From Inia geoffrensis (taxonomy: Eukaryota; Chordata; Mammalia; Artiodactyla; Iniidae), in assembly GCA_036417435.1 (NCBI GenBank), contig CM070903.1:1-64000 (forward strand): a stretch of DNA of 64,000 bases, written 5' to 3'. Shown piece by piece: positions 24,201 to 35,820 of this stretch. The translations under genes and the position numbers were made by a program. The first letter of the stretch is position 1. Every line of letters begins with the position of its first letter. The notes beneath the pieces were generated by a model. That model had not been told where the DNA came from, searched no databases, and worked only from the letters and a program-made list of their open reading frames with translations.

Positions 24201-25842
24201 TGATCAGCATTATGGCTATGGAAAATACAATAAATTACCTGGAAACCCTCACAATAGTGGAAAAGAAAAATGACCTCTGAACAAGAATAGACTAATTTCT
24301 CATGCTGACTAATACTATTAGGGACAAACTCATTTCTGAAATACTACATGCCAAAACAAGGTTAATTTAAGAATCTTCAAACTATCATTCATTACCTACC
24401 TACCTGAAAACAAGAAGGCATCTAATGAATTAACGTCACATCGCCTGCTGCCTGTACACGAGGCAAAGGACTTAACGGAAACCTATAAAACAGCATAGTA
24501 CACTGTGTCAGAGGCACCACTCTCACGCGCCTAGATAACTGGAAACCTAATAATCTGCACTGGGGTACGACTCACTTCATCACATACCTGGTTACTAGCA
24601 AGGTCCCACTGACAACGGTTATTTCGTTCATTACGACGTCACGATGAACGCTACAAACTTGAGAGATGCATTCCACAATTGTGTAAAGGGTATGCTTCTT
24701 TATATGCAAAACCAGTACCCTTGCAAATAATCTTGGTCACTTCCATCGTTAGGGGAAGCATATACACTACCTGGATTTCGGACGCACTTTAAGGTCAACA
24801 CCACTGCTGGGCGCACCATCATCTCTTCTACGAGTACCTGTAGAAACCTCACGGTTAATATTTCAACAGGAGAATAAGTTACCCGGACCTGCCCTACCCT
24901 CTGTCACTATTTAAACACGAGTTCTATTAAACACACGTTGTATCAAAATTCTAAGAAAAAAGGTAAATACTTACTAGCACTGCACGAGACAATGGCATTT
25001 CTTAACTGAATACCTGCTAAAAAGAAAACACCAAAACGAAACCATGGCAATGGAACAGTTAGGAACACCACCCACACTTCCCTACGTATGCGACGATCAG
25101 ACTGTTTGAGGCAGCTGAAGGCCCACGTCATCACTTACCTGGATATAGGCCAAGTCCCACTGATGATCATTTTGAGACTCACCATGACTTCTTGACAAGA
25201 ATGTAAAGAACGCTTGGAGACAAATACGTCTCTGGACCCACCTTTTCTCCTAGGACACTGCAAATCACCTTGCCCACTGCCATCACCGCAGGCCCCATCA
25301 GTTCTCCCTGGATTCGTGCCGTACTCCAAGGTCTATGCCAAAGTTAGACACACCGTCATCAATTCCCAGCTCACTTGCAAAAACGCCGTGCCACACGATT
25401 CCATCGTCATGACGTGGATACCCACAACCTGCTCAACACTCCCATGGCTAAAAAGAAATTTTCTCTACAATAGCAAACAGTAGCATATCATGATTGCTAC
25501 AATGGGTAAAATTCTATCACCTCATACCTGATACCTCGGGAAAAAACACACATGGTAAGTAACTTCAGTCAATCACTAACACTGACCTACGTACGTGAAC
25601 AGCAGATGGTCTGATATGGTGAGGGTGCACATCATTACACATCATGACTTTCCTGGATACCAGAAATGTCCCCGGAGAATGACCATTGTAGGCTTCATCT
25701 CTTGACAGGAACCTGAAAAGCACATTATGATATATGTATAAAAGGACACAACTTTCTCTAGCAGGACACCTGCAAACAACCTTGGTCGTGTCCATCATTA
25801 TGAAATCAACTCTACCTCAATACCTCCAGGACACTCTGAGGT
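21286..25842. repeat. Array segment 5: units between the two duplicate copies
   Basis: Landmarks at about 21,812 (E), 22,335 (A), 22,878 (B), 23,398 (C), 23,905 (D), 24,548 (E), 25,094 (A) and 25,603 (B). The A-to-A distance here is about 2,750 bp, the cleanest view of the A-E super-period because no SINE interrupts it. A poly-A run of 19 at 22,770-22,788 is part of a monomer. Confidence 0.85.
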
Positions 25843-27372
25843 CAAGGTCAGGTGCCCTATGCTCTGGGTGAGGCCCACGTCATCTCATACCTGACCCCCA
25901 GCAGTGTCCCCGGTTAACACCAACGCTAGGTTCAGAGTGATGCCTGGACAGTAAGCTGGAAAAGACATGAGACACGGCCTTCCTACCAGGACACCTTGAT
26001 GATGTCATCATTATAAGACGCATCACCTCTACCTGGACACTGGCGGTACTCCAAGGTCAACACCAAGGTTGGAAAGCCATAGTTTCTTGACTGGACATCT
26101 GAAAAACCCTATGGGAAGCGGTGGGAAATCCATAATAAATATCTGCACATGTGCAATCCCTCGACACTTCAGAGTGTTAAACGTTCTCTAAAGTATGAAA
26201 AGGGGAAAGTATTGTTTTCCAGACTGGCAAGGACACTATAATTTCTTACCCTGATCCCTGAAGAAAAAAAAACCACGGTAACAGGAAATGTTAGGACACA
26301 TCCTGGCTTACCCAGATATCTGGAGGTCAGAAGGCCTGTGCTGTGCTTTACGCTCACACCATCACTTACCTGGACACCAGCAAGGTCCCATCTGCAAATC
26401 CATCTATCACTACTGTGTTAAATACATATGATCTCTAAAGAAGACTACTAAAAACCTCATCCCTACTAGTATTATTAGGGACACAGTAAATTCATAACTG
26501 ATCACATGCCAAAAACAAAGTCAACATGAGACACTGAAATCAGGAATTATGTAGATATCTGAATACAAGAACGTCGTTAATCACTGAATATCACATGATC
26601 TCATATTGGCATAACAAGCAAACGTCTTCACATGATACCTGCAAAAAAAATAAATAAATAAAGACATTAACACAACTGTTAGGGACAGCATCCTCACTTA
26701 CCTAGATACTGAAGTTCACACGGTCTGCACTGTGGTAAGACGCACTTTAACACTTACCAGTTTAAGTGTTACGCTAGTAACCATTAGGTTCACCCTGTTC
26801 TCCTGACAGGAAGCTGATGAAACACATGCAACAAATGTGTTCAAGACACCTTGTTCTACCAGGATGCCTGTACCTAACCTTGTTCACGTCCCTTAGTAAG
26901 GAACACATCAACTGTACCTGGCTCCTTGCATCCATTCAAGGTCAACACTGCTGTCAGGAGAGACCAGTGGCACCTACTTGGGTACCTGCAAAAGTCTTAT
27001 AGATACGACAGCGGAGAGACGTCACAAGAACTACCTGGATGTGAACGACTCCTCAATGCTTACAGGATTAAACAAATTTGAACTAAAATACCAAAAGTGT
27101 AAATGCGTGTTTACTAGATTTAGTAAGGACTCTTAGCAGTTCTAACCTGAACACCTGCAACAAAATCACGCTAATGAGACGCGTTAGGAACGCCATCATC
27201 ACTTACCTACGTACGTGAAGAACAGATGGCCTGTGATGGGCTTCAGGCCCACATCATCACTTCCCTAGATACCAGCAACATCCCCTGTTATCTACCACTG
27301 GTAGCTCACCATCATGTCCTGACAGGAGTCTGAAAACACATTTAGAGAATGTGTGTGCTATCCATATTATTC
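25843..27372. repeat. Recent 1.53-kb duplication, copy 2
   Basis: The second copy of 19,751-21,285. The left junction joins a B-type unit mid-monomer (ACACTCTGAGGTCAAGGTCA) to the copied block. To the right, similarity falls off sharply after about 27,372. Both copies share the TAAATAAATAAAGACATTAA patch and the skipped-monomer junction (26,388 here). Confidence 0.92.
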
Positions 27373-27968
27373 TAGCATACACCATCAGATATCCTCAGTC
27401 AACTGTATCATTTTGTATCCCATCATCGTTACCTGTATACTTGCAGAACTGCAAGGTCATATCCTAGAAAGAGACTCCTTTTTCTCCTGAAGGGATACCT
27501 GCAAAAATTCCAGAGTCAATAAAGCAGTGGTCGACTATATGATAGATCAACTGGATACATATATGTTGCTGGATCATTCCAAGTGTTAAATACACAGTGT
27601 TTCCAAATAAATAATAAAATCTTTTTCTTAGTAATATTATTGGGGACATGTTAATTTCTGAACTGTATACATGCCAAAAACAATGTAAATTTAAGAGCCT
27701 TGAAAACATTAATTATGTAGAGATCTGAATATAAGAAAGTCTCTAATAAGTTAATGCCACATCATCTCATAACTGTATACTAGCAAAGACCTTAACAGGA
27801 TACCTGCAAAAAAAAAAACCAAAAACAAAATGGAAGTATGGTATCACCAGCATTAGGACACCAACAACACTGACCTGGATATTGAAAATTAGATAGTCTA
27901 CATTGTGGTTAGACCCACTTTTCAGTTACTTGGTTATGAGCAAGCTTCCATTAACAATCATTCTTAGG
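27373..27968. repeat. Array segment 6
   Basis: Monomers 3-9 of a D/E-type unit, with landmark near 27,890. Contains the E-specific extra monomers (CATACATGCCAAAAACAATG and following). Confidence 0.8.
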
Positions 27969-28184
27969 GGGCTTCCCTGGTGGTGCAGTGGTTGAGAGTC
28001 CACCTGCCGATTCAGGGGACGTGGGTTCGTGCCCCGGTCCGGGAAGATCCCACATGCTGTGGAGTGGCTAGGCCCGTGAGCCATGGCCGCTGAGCCTGCA
28101 TGTACGGAGCCTGTGCTCCGCAACGGGAGAGAGGCCACAACAGTGAGAGGCCCGCATACCACAAAAAAAAAAAACAAAAACAAA
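27969..28184 (+). mobile_element. CHR-2-like SINE with 16-bp target duplication
   Basis: AACAATCATTCTTAGG stands immediately left (27,953-27,968) and right (28,185-28,200) of the element, a perfect duplication within monomer 1. The body is close to consensus with one small duplication (GAGAGAGGCC). Confidence 0.96.
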
Positions 28185-30396
28185 AACAATCATTCTTAGG
28201 TTCACTGTGTTCTCTTCACAGCAACTTGAAAAAACACATGGATAAAATGTGTTTAAGGACCCAATCTGTTCTACCAGTACACCTGCACATCACCCTGTTC
28301 ACTTCTGTTATTACCTAACACATCAACTCTACCTGAATAGTAGCATTAAATCAAGGTTAATACCACGGTCATGAGAGACCATCATTTCTTCACTGGACAC
28401 CTGCAAAAATCCTATCCTTACCAGTGTGGTGAGAAACTCCAATTACCAACACGATCAATCCCTGAACACTTACACTGGTAAACATAACTTTTCTGTAAAA
28501 TATGGAAGTATGAACACATGGTTACTAGAATTGGTAAGAACTCTATCATTTCTTACCTGAATACCTGCAAAGAAATCATTCTAACAAGAAGTGTGAGAGA
28601 TACTTCCTATCACTTACCTAAATGTATGTAGATCACGTGATCTATGCTGTTGTTTAGGCCCAAATCATCACTTACCTCCATACCTGCTAGGTGCCTTGTT
28701 AACTACCATTGAAATACCTGACAAACGTGTTGTGGGAAATGTTCAGTACATCTCCTGTTCTACCTGTACACTGACAACATTCCCTTGGTCAGCTGTATCA
28801 TTTTGTAACTCATCAGTGTTAGCTGGGTAACTGCAGAACTCCAAGGTTCAACCCTAGTAAGAGGTACCTTCTTTTTTTGAAGGGATACCTTTAGAAATTC
28901 TATGGTCAATATCGCTGTGATGGACAATGTGATAAATTACTTGGATACTTGCATATCTATTATCACGAGTATAAAAACACATTATTTCTAAACAAGAATA
29001 CCGTTAATGCTCTTGCTTACTAGTGTTGTTCAGGAAGAATTCATTTCTTAACTGTATACATGCCAAAAGCTAGGTTATTATAAGAATCATGGGAACGTCA
29101 TTAATTAATTACCTAGATGTGTGGAAACAACTAAAGTCTCTGATGAGTTAATATCCCATAATATCATACGTCCTTACTAGCAAAGACCTTAATGAGATAC
29201 CGGCAATAAACTTGATAACGCATGTGTTAGGGACATCATCCTCAATTACTAGATATTGAAGATCAGACAGTCTGCATTGTAGTAAAGACCCACTTTATCA
29301 CTCACCTGGTTACTAGCAATGTCCTGGTAATGACCACTGTTAGATTCACCATGATTCCTTGACTGGAATCTCAAAAAAATACACATGACAAATACATTTA
29401 AGAAAACAACTTGCTCTACAATGACACCTGCAAATAATCTTGGTCACTTTCATCAATGAGGGAACCATCAACCTGGCAGCACTTCAAGGCCAATAATGTT
29501 CTTAGAGACACCATCACCTCGCTGCAGGGCACATGTAAAAATCTCCCGATCAGTACTGTGATATGGACCTGCAGGGTCCCTTACCTGCATATACCTCTAG
29601 CACTACCTAGGTTCAACATACATTATACTTAAATTCTCATCCTGTAAGGTCTAATGCTTACTAGATTTGGTTCAGACAGTGTCACTTCTTACCTGAATAA
29701 CTTTAAAAAAAAACAAACATGGTGCACAAATGTTAGACACACCATCCTCACTAACCAAGAAATCTGAAGATCAGATATTTGAAGGGGGCTTAAACACACA
29801 TCATCACTTACCTGGATATAAGCAAAATCTCTGTTAACAATCACTTATGAAGTCACCATGGTCTCTTGATTGGACCCTGAAAAATATATTGTGACAAATG
29901 TGTCCAGGGAGACACATTTTCACCTGGATACCTTAAATGACCCTCCTCATCCATCACTGTAGGACCTATCAATCTACCTGATATCTGCAGTAGTCCAAGT
30001 TCTACACCACTGTTAGAGGCGCCATCAACTCTTCACTGCACACCTGCAAATATCCCATGGTTACTACTGTGACACCATCCTCATTTACCTAAATCTGAAG
30101 ATCACATGATCTGTAAGGTGCTTAAGGCTCACTCACATCATCACTTACTGGGATTCATGCAAAGTCTCCTGATGATGATGATGAGGTTCACTATGATCTC
30201 TTGACTGGAACCTGAAAAACACATTGTGACAAATGTTTTATCTACGGACAAACATTTCCCACAGGAATTCCTGCAAATAACCTTTCTTCACTTCCACCAC
30301 TGCGGGACCCATCAACTAGATTTTGCAGTATTCAAGGTCTAGCCATATTTAGAGACACCACCATCTCTTGACTTTCCATCTACAAACCCCATGGTT
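28185..30396. repeat. Array segment 7
   Basis: Landmarks at about 28,632 (D), 29,262 (E), 29,770 (A) and 30,102 (A-like). Two A-type landmarks only 330 bp apart show a partial unit, probably from unequal exchange. Confidence 0.8.
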
Positions 30397-30588
30397 GGGC
30401 TTCCCTGGTGGCGCAGTGGTTGGGAGTCCGCCTGCCGATGCAGGGGACACGGGTTCGTGCCCCGGTCCGGGAAGATCCCACGTGCCGCGGAGTGGCTGGG
30501 CCCGTGAGCCATGGCCGCTGAGCCTGCGCGTCCGGAGCCTGTGCTCCGCAACGGGAGAGTTTACCGCAAAAACAAAACAAAACAAAAC
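30397..30588 (+). mobile_element. CHR-2-like SINE with small 3' deletion
   Basis: The body goes directly from CAACGGGAGAG to TTTACCGCAAAA, losing the usual GCCACAACAGTGAGAGGCC part. Target duplication AAACCCCATGGTT/AAAACCCATGGTT lies in the A-run of a monomer-5 copy. Confidence 0.93.
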
Positions 30589-31631
30589 AAAACCCATGGT
30601 TACTATTACGAAGCAGAATTCCAGGACAGTCACCTGAGTAAACGCAGATTACTCAACACTCACAGGGTTAAACATACATTTTCTGTGAAATATAAAACCG
30701 CAGGACAACACGGGCGCTAGAACTGGCAAAACATTATCATTTCTCACCTGACTACCTGCTAAGAACTCACATGCAAAACCCATGTAAGTGACCCAACATC
30801 ATTTACGTGGATATATGAAGATCAGGTGGTCTCTGATATGAAGATCATCACTTACCTAGATATCAGAAATGTCCCCCTGTTAATGACCACTGTTTCATTT
30901 ATCATGGTATCTTGACAGGAACCTGACAACCACCTTGTGAAATATATGTTAAAGGACACAACTTTTTTTTACCAGAACATATGCAAATAACCATGGTGAC
31001 TCCATCATTACACAGCATATCAAGTCTATCTGGATACTTGGATTAATTCAAGGTCAATACCATTATCAGATAACATCATAATTTCTTGCAAAACCCCTAT
31101 AAAAATCCCATGATTACTACCTGGGGGCGGGGATGGGGAAGACCATGATAATTACCTGGATACGTACAATCTCTCAGCGCTCACAGAGTTAAACATAATT
31201 TTTCCCTAAAATGTAAGATGTGGAAACCAATGGTTATAAGAATTGGTTAGGAATCTATCATTTATTACTTGAATACTCGTAAAAATCATGGTAACAAGAA
31301 GTGTCAGGGATATACCACCCCTTACCTATATATATGAAGACCAGATGGTCTGTGCTGTGGTTTAGGACCAAATCATCACTTACCTTGATATCCCATGTTC
31401 ACTATCATTTATAAGCTCACCATGACATCTTGACATGAATCTGAAAAACACATCGTGAAAAATGTGTTTGGTACACATCTTAATCTGCCTGAACACCTGC
31501 AAATTCCCTTTGTCACTTATACGATTTCAGGACCTATCAATGTTACCTGGATACTTGCAGAAGTCCAGAGTCATACCTTAGAAAAAGACATCATCCTCTC
31601 TTGGACGGATGCCTGCAAAAATCCCATGGTC
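30589..31631. repeat. Array segment 8
   Basis: Landmarks at about 30,820 (B) and 31,338 (D). Monomers here sit closer to the consensus than those at either array edge. Confidence 0.8.
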
Positions 31632-31765
31632 GAGGACCTCCCTGGTGGTCCACTGGTTAAGACCCCATGTTTCCACTGCACGGGGTATGGGTTCGATCCC
31701 TGGTTGGGGAACTAAGACACGGCACGCTGCATGGCGCGGCCAAAAATAAATGAATAAATCAATCA
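31632..31765 (+). mobile_element. Short CHR-related SINE inside the array
   Basis: GACCTCCCTGGTGGTCCACT head, GGTTCGATCCC B-box-like segment, tail AAAAATAAATGAATAAAT. Flanked by AATCCCATGGTC and AATCCCATGGGC, again at the A-run of a monomer-5 copy. Confidence 0.9.
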
Positions 31766-34700
31766 ATCCCATGGGCAATTAGGTGTGATGGAGAATAAGA
31801 TAAATTACTTGGATGCCTGCAAACTTATCACTGCGAATGTTAAATACACATTAGTTCTAAACAAGAAGATAGTAAAATCTCATGCTTACTAGTGTTGTTA
31901 TGAACAAATTAACTTAACAGCATACATGCCAAATAAGAGGTTAATAAAAGAGTTTCTATAACATCATTCATTTCTAGATATCTGAAATAAAGAAGGTCTC
32001 CCATGGGTTAATGTAACAAAATTCCGTATTTGTATACTAGCAAAGACCGCAATGAAATACCAGCAAAAAAATATGGTAACACAAGTGTTAGGGACACCAT
32101 CCTCACTTACCTAGGTATTTGAGGATCAGATTTGAGGTCTGTAGTGTGGTAAGACCCACATTATCTTTACCTGATTAAGAGCAAAATCCCACTGATGTCC
32201 ACTGAGAGCTTAACTGTGATCTCTTGACTGGTACCTGAAAAAAATTTAACAAATGTGTTTAAGGACACAGCCTCTTCTACCAGGGTATGTGTAAATAATC
32301 TTGGTTATTTCTATCATTATGGGACACATCAACTAGACATGGATACTTCCAGTACTCCAAGGTTAATACCATTGTCACAAGGCCATCATTTGGTGAATGT
32401 ACACCTACAAAATCCCTACATCACCTCTGTGTTGTGGAACACCATGATTGTTACCTGAATACAAACTCACTCAGCACTCTAATGGTTAAATATAAATTTT
32501 CTCTAAAATATAAAAAAAATGAAAACTCATGGTTTCTAGAATGGTAAGGACTCTATATTTTCATACCTCAATAGCATGCAATAAAATTATCTTAAGTATT
32601 ATTGATACCATCATCACTTACCTATCTATCTGAAGATCAGATGGTCTGGGCTGTTGTTTAGGCCCTCATTATCACATACCTTGATACCAGCCATGTCTCA
32701 CATTAAGTACCGATTATAGGCTACCCCCGATCATGGTTAATAGAATTGGTGAGGACCTTATTATTCTAAATGGAATAGCTGTACCAAATACACAGTAAGA
32801 AAGTGTTAGGGACACCATCACCACTTACCTACATTTCTGAAAGTCAGAGGGCCTGTGCTCTGGTTTAGGCCCACATCATCACTTACCTGGACATTAGCAG
32901 TGTCCCCCTTAATGAGCACTGTTAGGTTTACCATTATGTCTTGATAGGAGCCTGAAAAACATATTATGAAATACGTGTCAAAGGACACAATTTATTCTAC
33001 CAGGGTACCTGCAAATAACCTTGTTTACTTCTATTATTATGGGACACATCCACTCTACCTGCATATTAGCAGCATTCCAAGGTCAGCATCATTTTTGGGG
33101 TAAGACCAGCATTTCCTAACTGTATACCTGCAAAAATCCCATGGTTACTACTGTAGGAAAGAACACCATAATTACCTGCAGACTTGTAATCTCTGGACAC
33201 TTGGAAGGGAAAACAAATTTTCACTCAAAATATAAAATGTAAACACTCATGGGCTCTAGAATTGGTAAGGACTCTATAATTTCTTACTTAAATAGCTATA
33301 ACAAAAACATGTTAAGTGTTAGGGACACTACTGTCACTTACTTAGATATCTGAAAATCAGATGGCATGTGCTATGGTTTAGGTCCACATCTTCACTTACC
33401 TGGACACCAGCAAAATCCCTGTCAAAGACCATGCTAAAGTTCATCATGCTTTCCTGACTGAAACCTGACAAACACATTGTTACAAATGTTTCTACTTATA
33501 CATCTTTTTTCTCCTGGATACTTGTTGTATTCCATTGTTTGCACCTTTGTTAGTAACAATATCCTTTGTTGACTGGACACTTGTAAAAAACCTAGTGAAC
33601 ACTAAGGGCTAATTCTTAGTAGTGTTTATGAGACCACTAACATTTCTTACCTGATATCTGGAAAAACAAAGCAAAACATGGTGACACAGATGTTCGGGAC
33701 ACCATCATCATTTACCTAGATTTCTGAAGGTCAGAAGGGCTATAGCATGGTAAGACTCACATAGTCACTTACTGCATCCAGCAAAGTGTCATTAACCACC
33801 ATTGTTAGGGTCACTGTGATCCCCTGACTGGAACCTAAAAAAAACACACTGTGACAGATGTATTTAAGGACATAACTTTTCCTAGCAGGACACTGGCAAA
33901 GAACTTTTGTCACTTCCAACTTTATGGGCATATCAATGCTACCTGAACACTGGCAGAACTTCAAGGTTAACACTGTTGTTACAGGTACCATCATCTCTTG
34001 ACCTTGTACCTGTAAAAATCTCATGGTCAACATTGTGGTGGAGAATGTTATACATACTTACCTGGATACCTTCAAATCTCTCATTCATTCCAAAAGTTAA
34101 ACACACATTATCTCTAAACTAGAAAACCGGCTAAACTAGATCTCACAGTTATCAGTGTTTGTAAGCCCCATATCATTCTTTTACCTGAATATTTGCAAAA
34201 AACATGGTATTAACACGTGTTGGGGACACCATCATCGCTTACCTAGATTTCTGAAAATCAGATCGTCTATATAATATTTAAGGTCCACGTCATCACTTGC
34301 CTGGATTCCATTATCTTCACCATTATCTCATGATTTAGAGCCTACAAACATACAAGATGGCAACTATGATTAGGGATACATCTCCTACATGGACCTCAGA
34401 AAATCCTATGATCACTACTATCATTAGGGGAATCATGATCTCAACCTGGATCCTTTAGTTCTAAGGGCAACACTGTAGTTAGAGACACCATGATCTCTTG
34501 ACTGGGACCTGAAAAAAACACATGGTGGCAATCCTCGTTAGGAAAACATGTTTTTCCATCTGGGCCTCTGCTAATTCCATCTGTCAATTCCATTAGGGCA
34601 ACCACCAACTCTACCTGGATATCTAGAGAATTCTAAGGTCAATACTGTAGTTTTGGACACCATCTGCTATTCACTGGATACCTCAAAAATCCCATGGTCA

Positions 34701-35309
34701 CTACTACAGTGAGGGTGCTGTGCTATATTACCTGGATACTTGCAAGTATCTTTGTCACTACTACGTTTTAAGACAAAATCAACCCTGAACTAGAAAACAG
34801 TAAAATCTGATGGTTGCTTTTTTTGTTAGGGACATTAAAATTTCTTACCTGGATACCTACAAAAACACATGGTTATGATAAGAGTTTGGGACAGCATCAT
34901 CACGCTTCCAGATATCTGAAAATCAGATGTTCTCTAATGTGTTTAAGGCCCACATCATCTTTTACCTGGATATTAGCAAAGTCTCACATTTACTCCATTA
35001 GGTTCACCATCATCTACTGATTGGAACCTGAAAAATTCCATGGTCTGTACTGTGGTGAGTGACACCATGATAACTTATTTGGACAGTTACAAAATACTGT
35101 GAAGTCCACTTGGTTAAAGCCCACATTCCTTCCTTGTCATCTATTAAATCCCATGGTTACTACTGTGGTAAATTTCAACTTCATTTCTTTACTGGAACCT
35201 GCAAAAAATCATGGTGACAATCTTAGAGATATATCATCTCTTACCAGGACACCTGAAAATCCCATGGTCATTGCCATGATTTAAGTCACCATCATTACTT
35301 AACAGATAC
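31766..35309. repeat. Array segment 9, toward the right edge
   Basis: Landmarks at about 32,130 (E), 32,635, 32,847, 33,355, 33,728, 34,256 and 34,920. Spacing becomes irregular (about 210-660 bp). From about 34,300 the sequence reads more simply as 54-60-bp monomers with TACCTGGAT at each start. This suggests an older, less homogenised array edge. Confidence 0.82.
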
Positions 35310-35816
35310 TGAAGGGTAGCAGAGTATGCAACCACAAAATAGGCTTCCTTGGCACAAGGATTATTGTGAGTTTGTTACTTTGAGACACTGAAGACATGGA
35401 CGCTCTGAAAGCAGGGCAGAAGTTACGCTTTTGTAACAAGGGAAATTTACATTAGAAAGGGGGCTTGCACCAGAAAGACAGCTATTACTGGAGATCACTT
35501 TTTCACCTGAGAGACTTATCTTCATGGCAGGGCAAACTTTGTTTACCATCTATTTCTTCTTCTCGGCTCCCTGTAAATTGCCTTCCGCCCCTTGGAAACC
35601 CCAGACCCGTCTCTTCCCTTAGCTCAGGATGGTATGTGTATAAGCCTCAATTGCCTGGCTGCCTTTTCATATACCTTTGTGGGGCTCCCATATGTACATA
35701 TGTGCATATGTAATTAAAATCATTTGTTTTTCCCCTGTTAATCTGTCTTTTATTACAGGAGGCTTTCAGCCAAGAACCTAGAACACTAGAGGGAAAATGT
35801 GTTTTCTTTCCCTACA
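35310..35816 (+). mobile_element. Solo LTR of a class I endogenous retrovirus inside the array
   Basis: The element starts TGAAGGG and ends CCCTACA, with ATAC directly before (35,306-35,309) and after (35,817-35,820), a 4-bp target duplication typical of gammaretrovirus-like elements. Inside are a possible TATA-like GTATAAG (about 35,638), a polyadenylation-type ATTAAA (about 35,713) and a CTGTCTTTTATTACAGG segment near the end. No internal viral genes remain, so it arose by recombination between two LTRs. The array monomer resumes in register afterwards. Orientation is inferred from the ATTAAA position and TG...CA ends. Confidence 0.85.
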
Positions 35817-35820
35817 ATAC

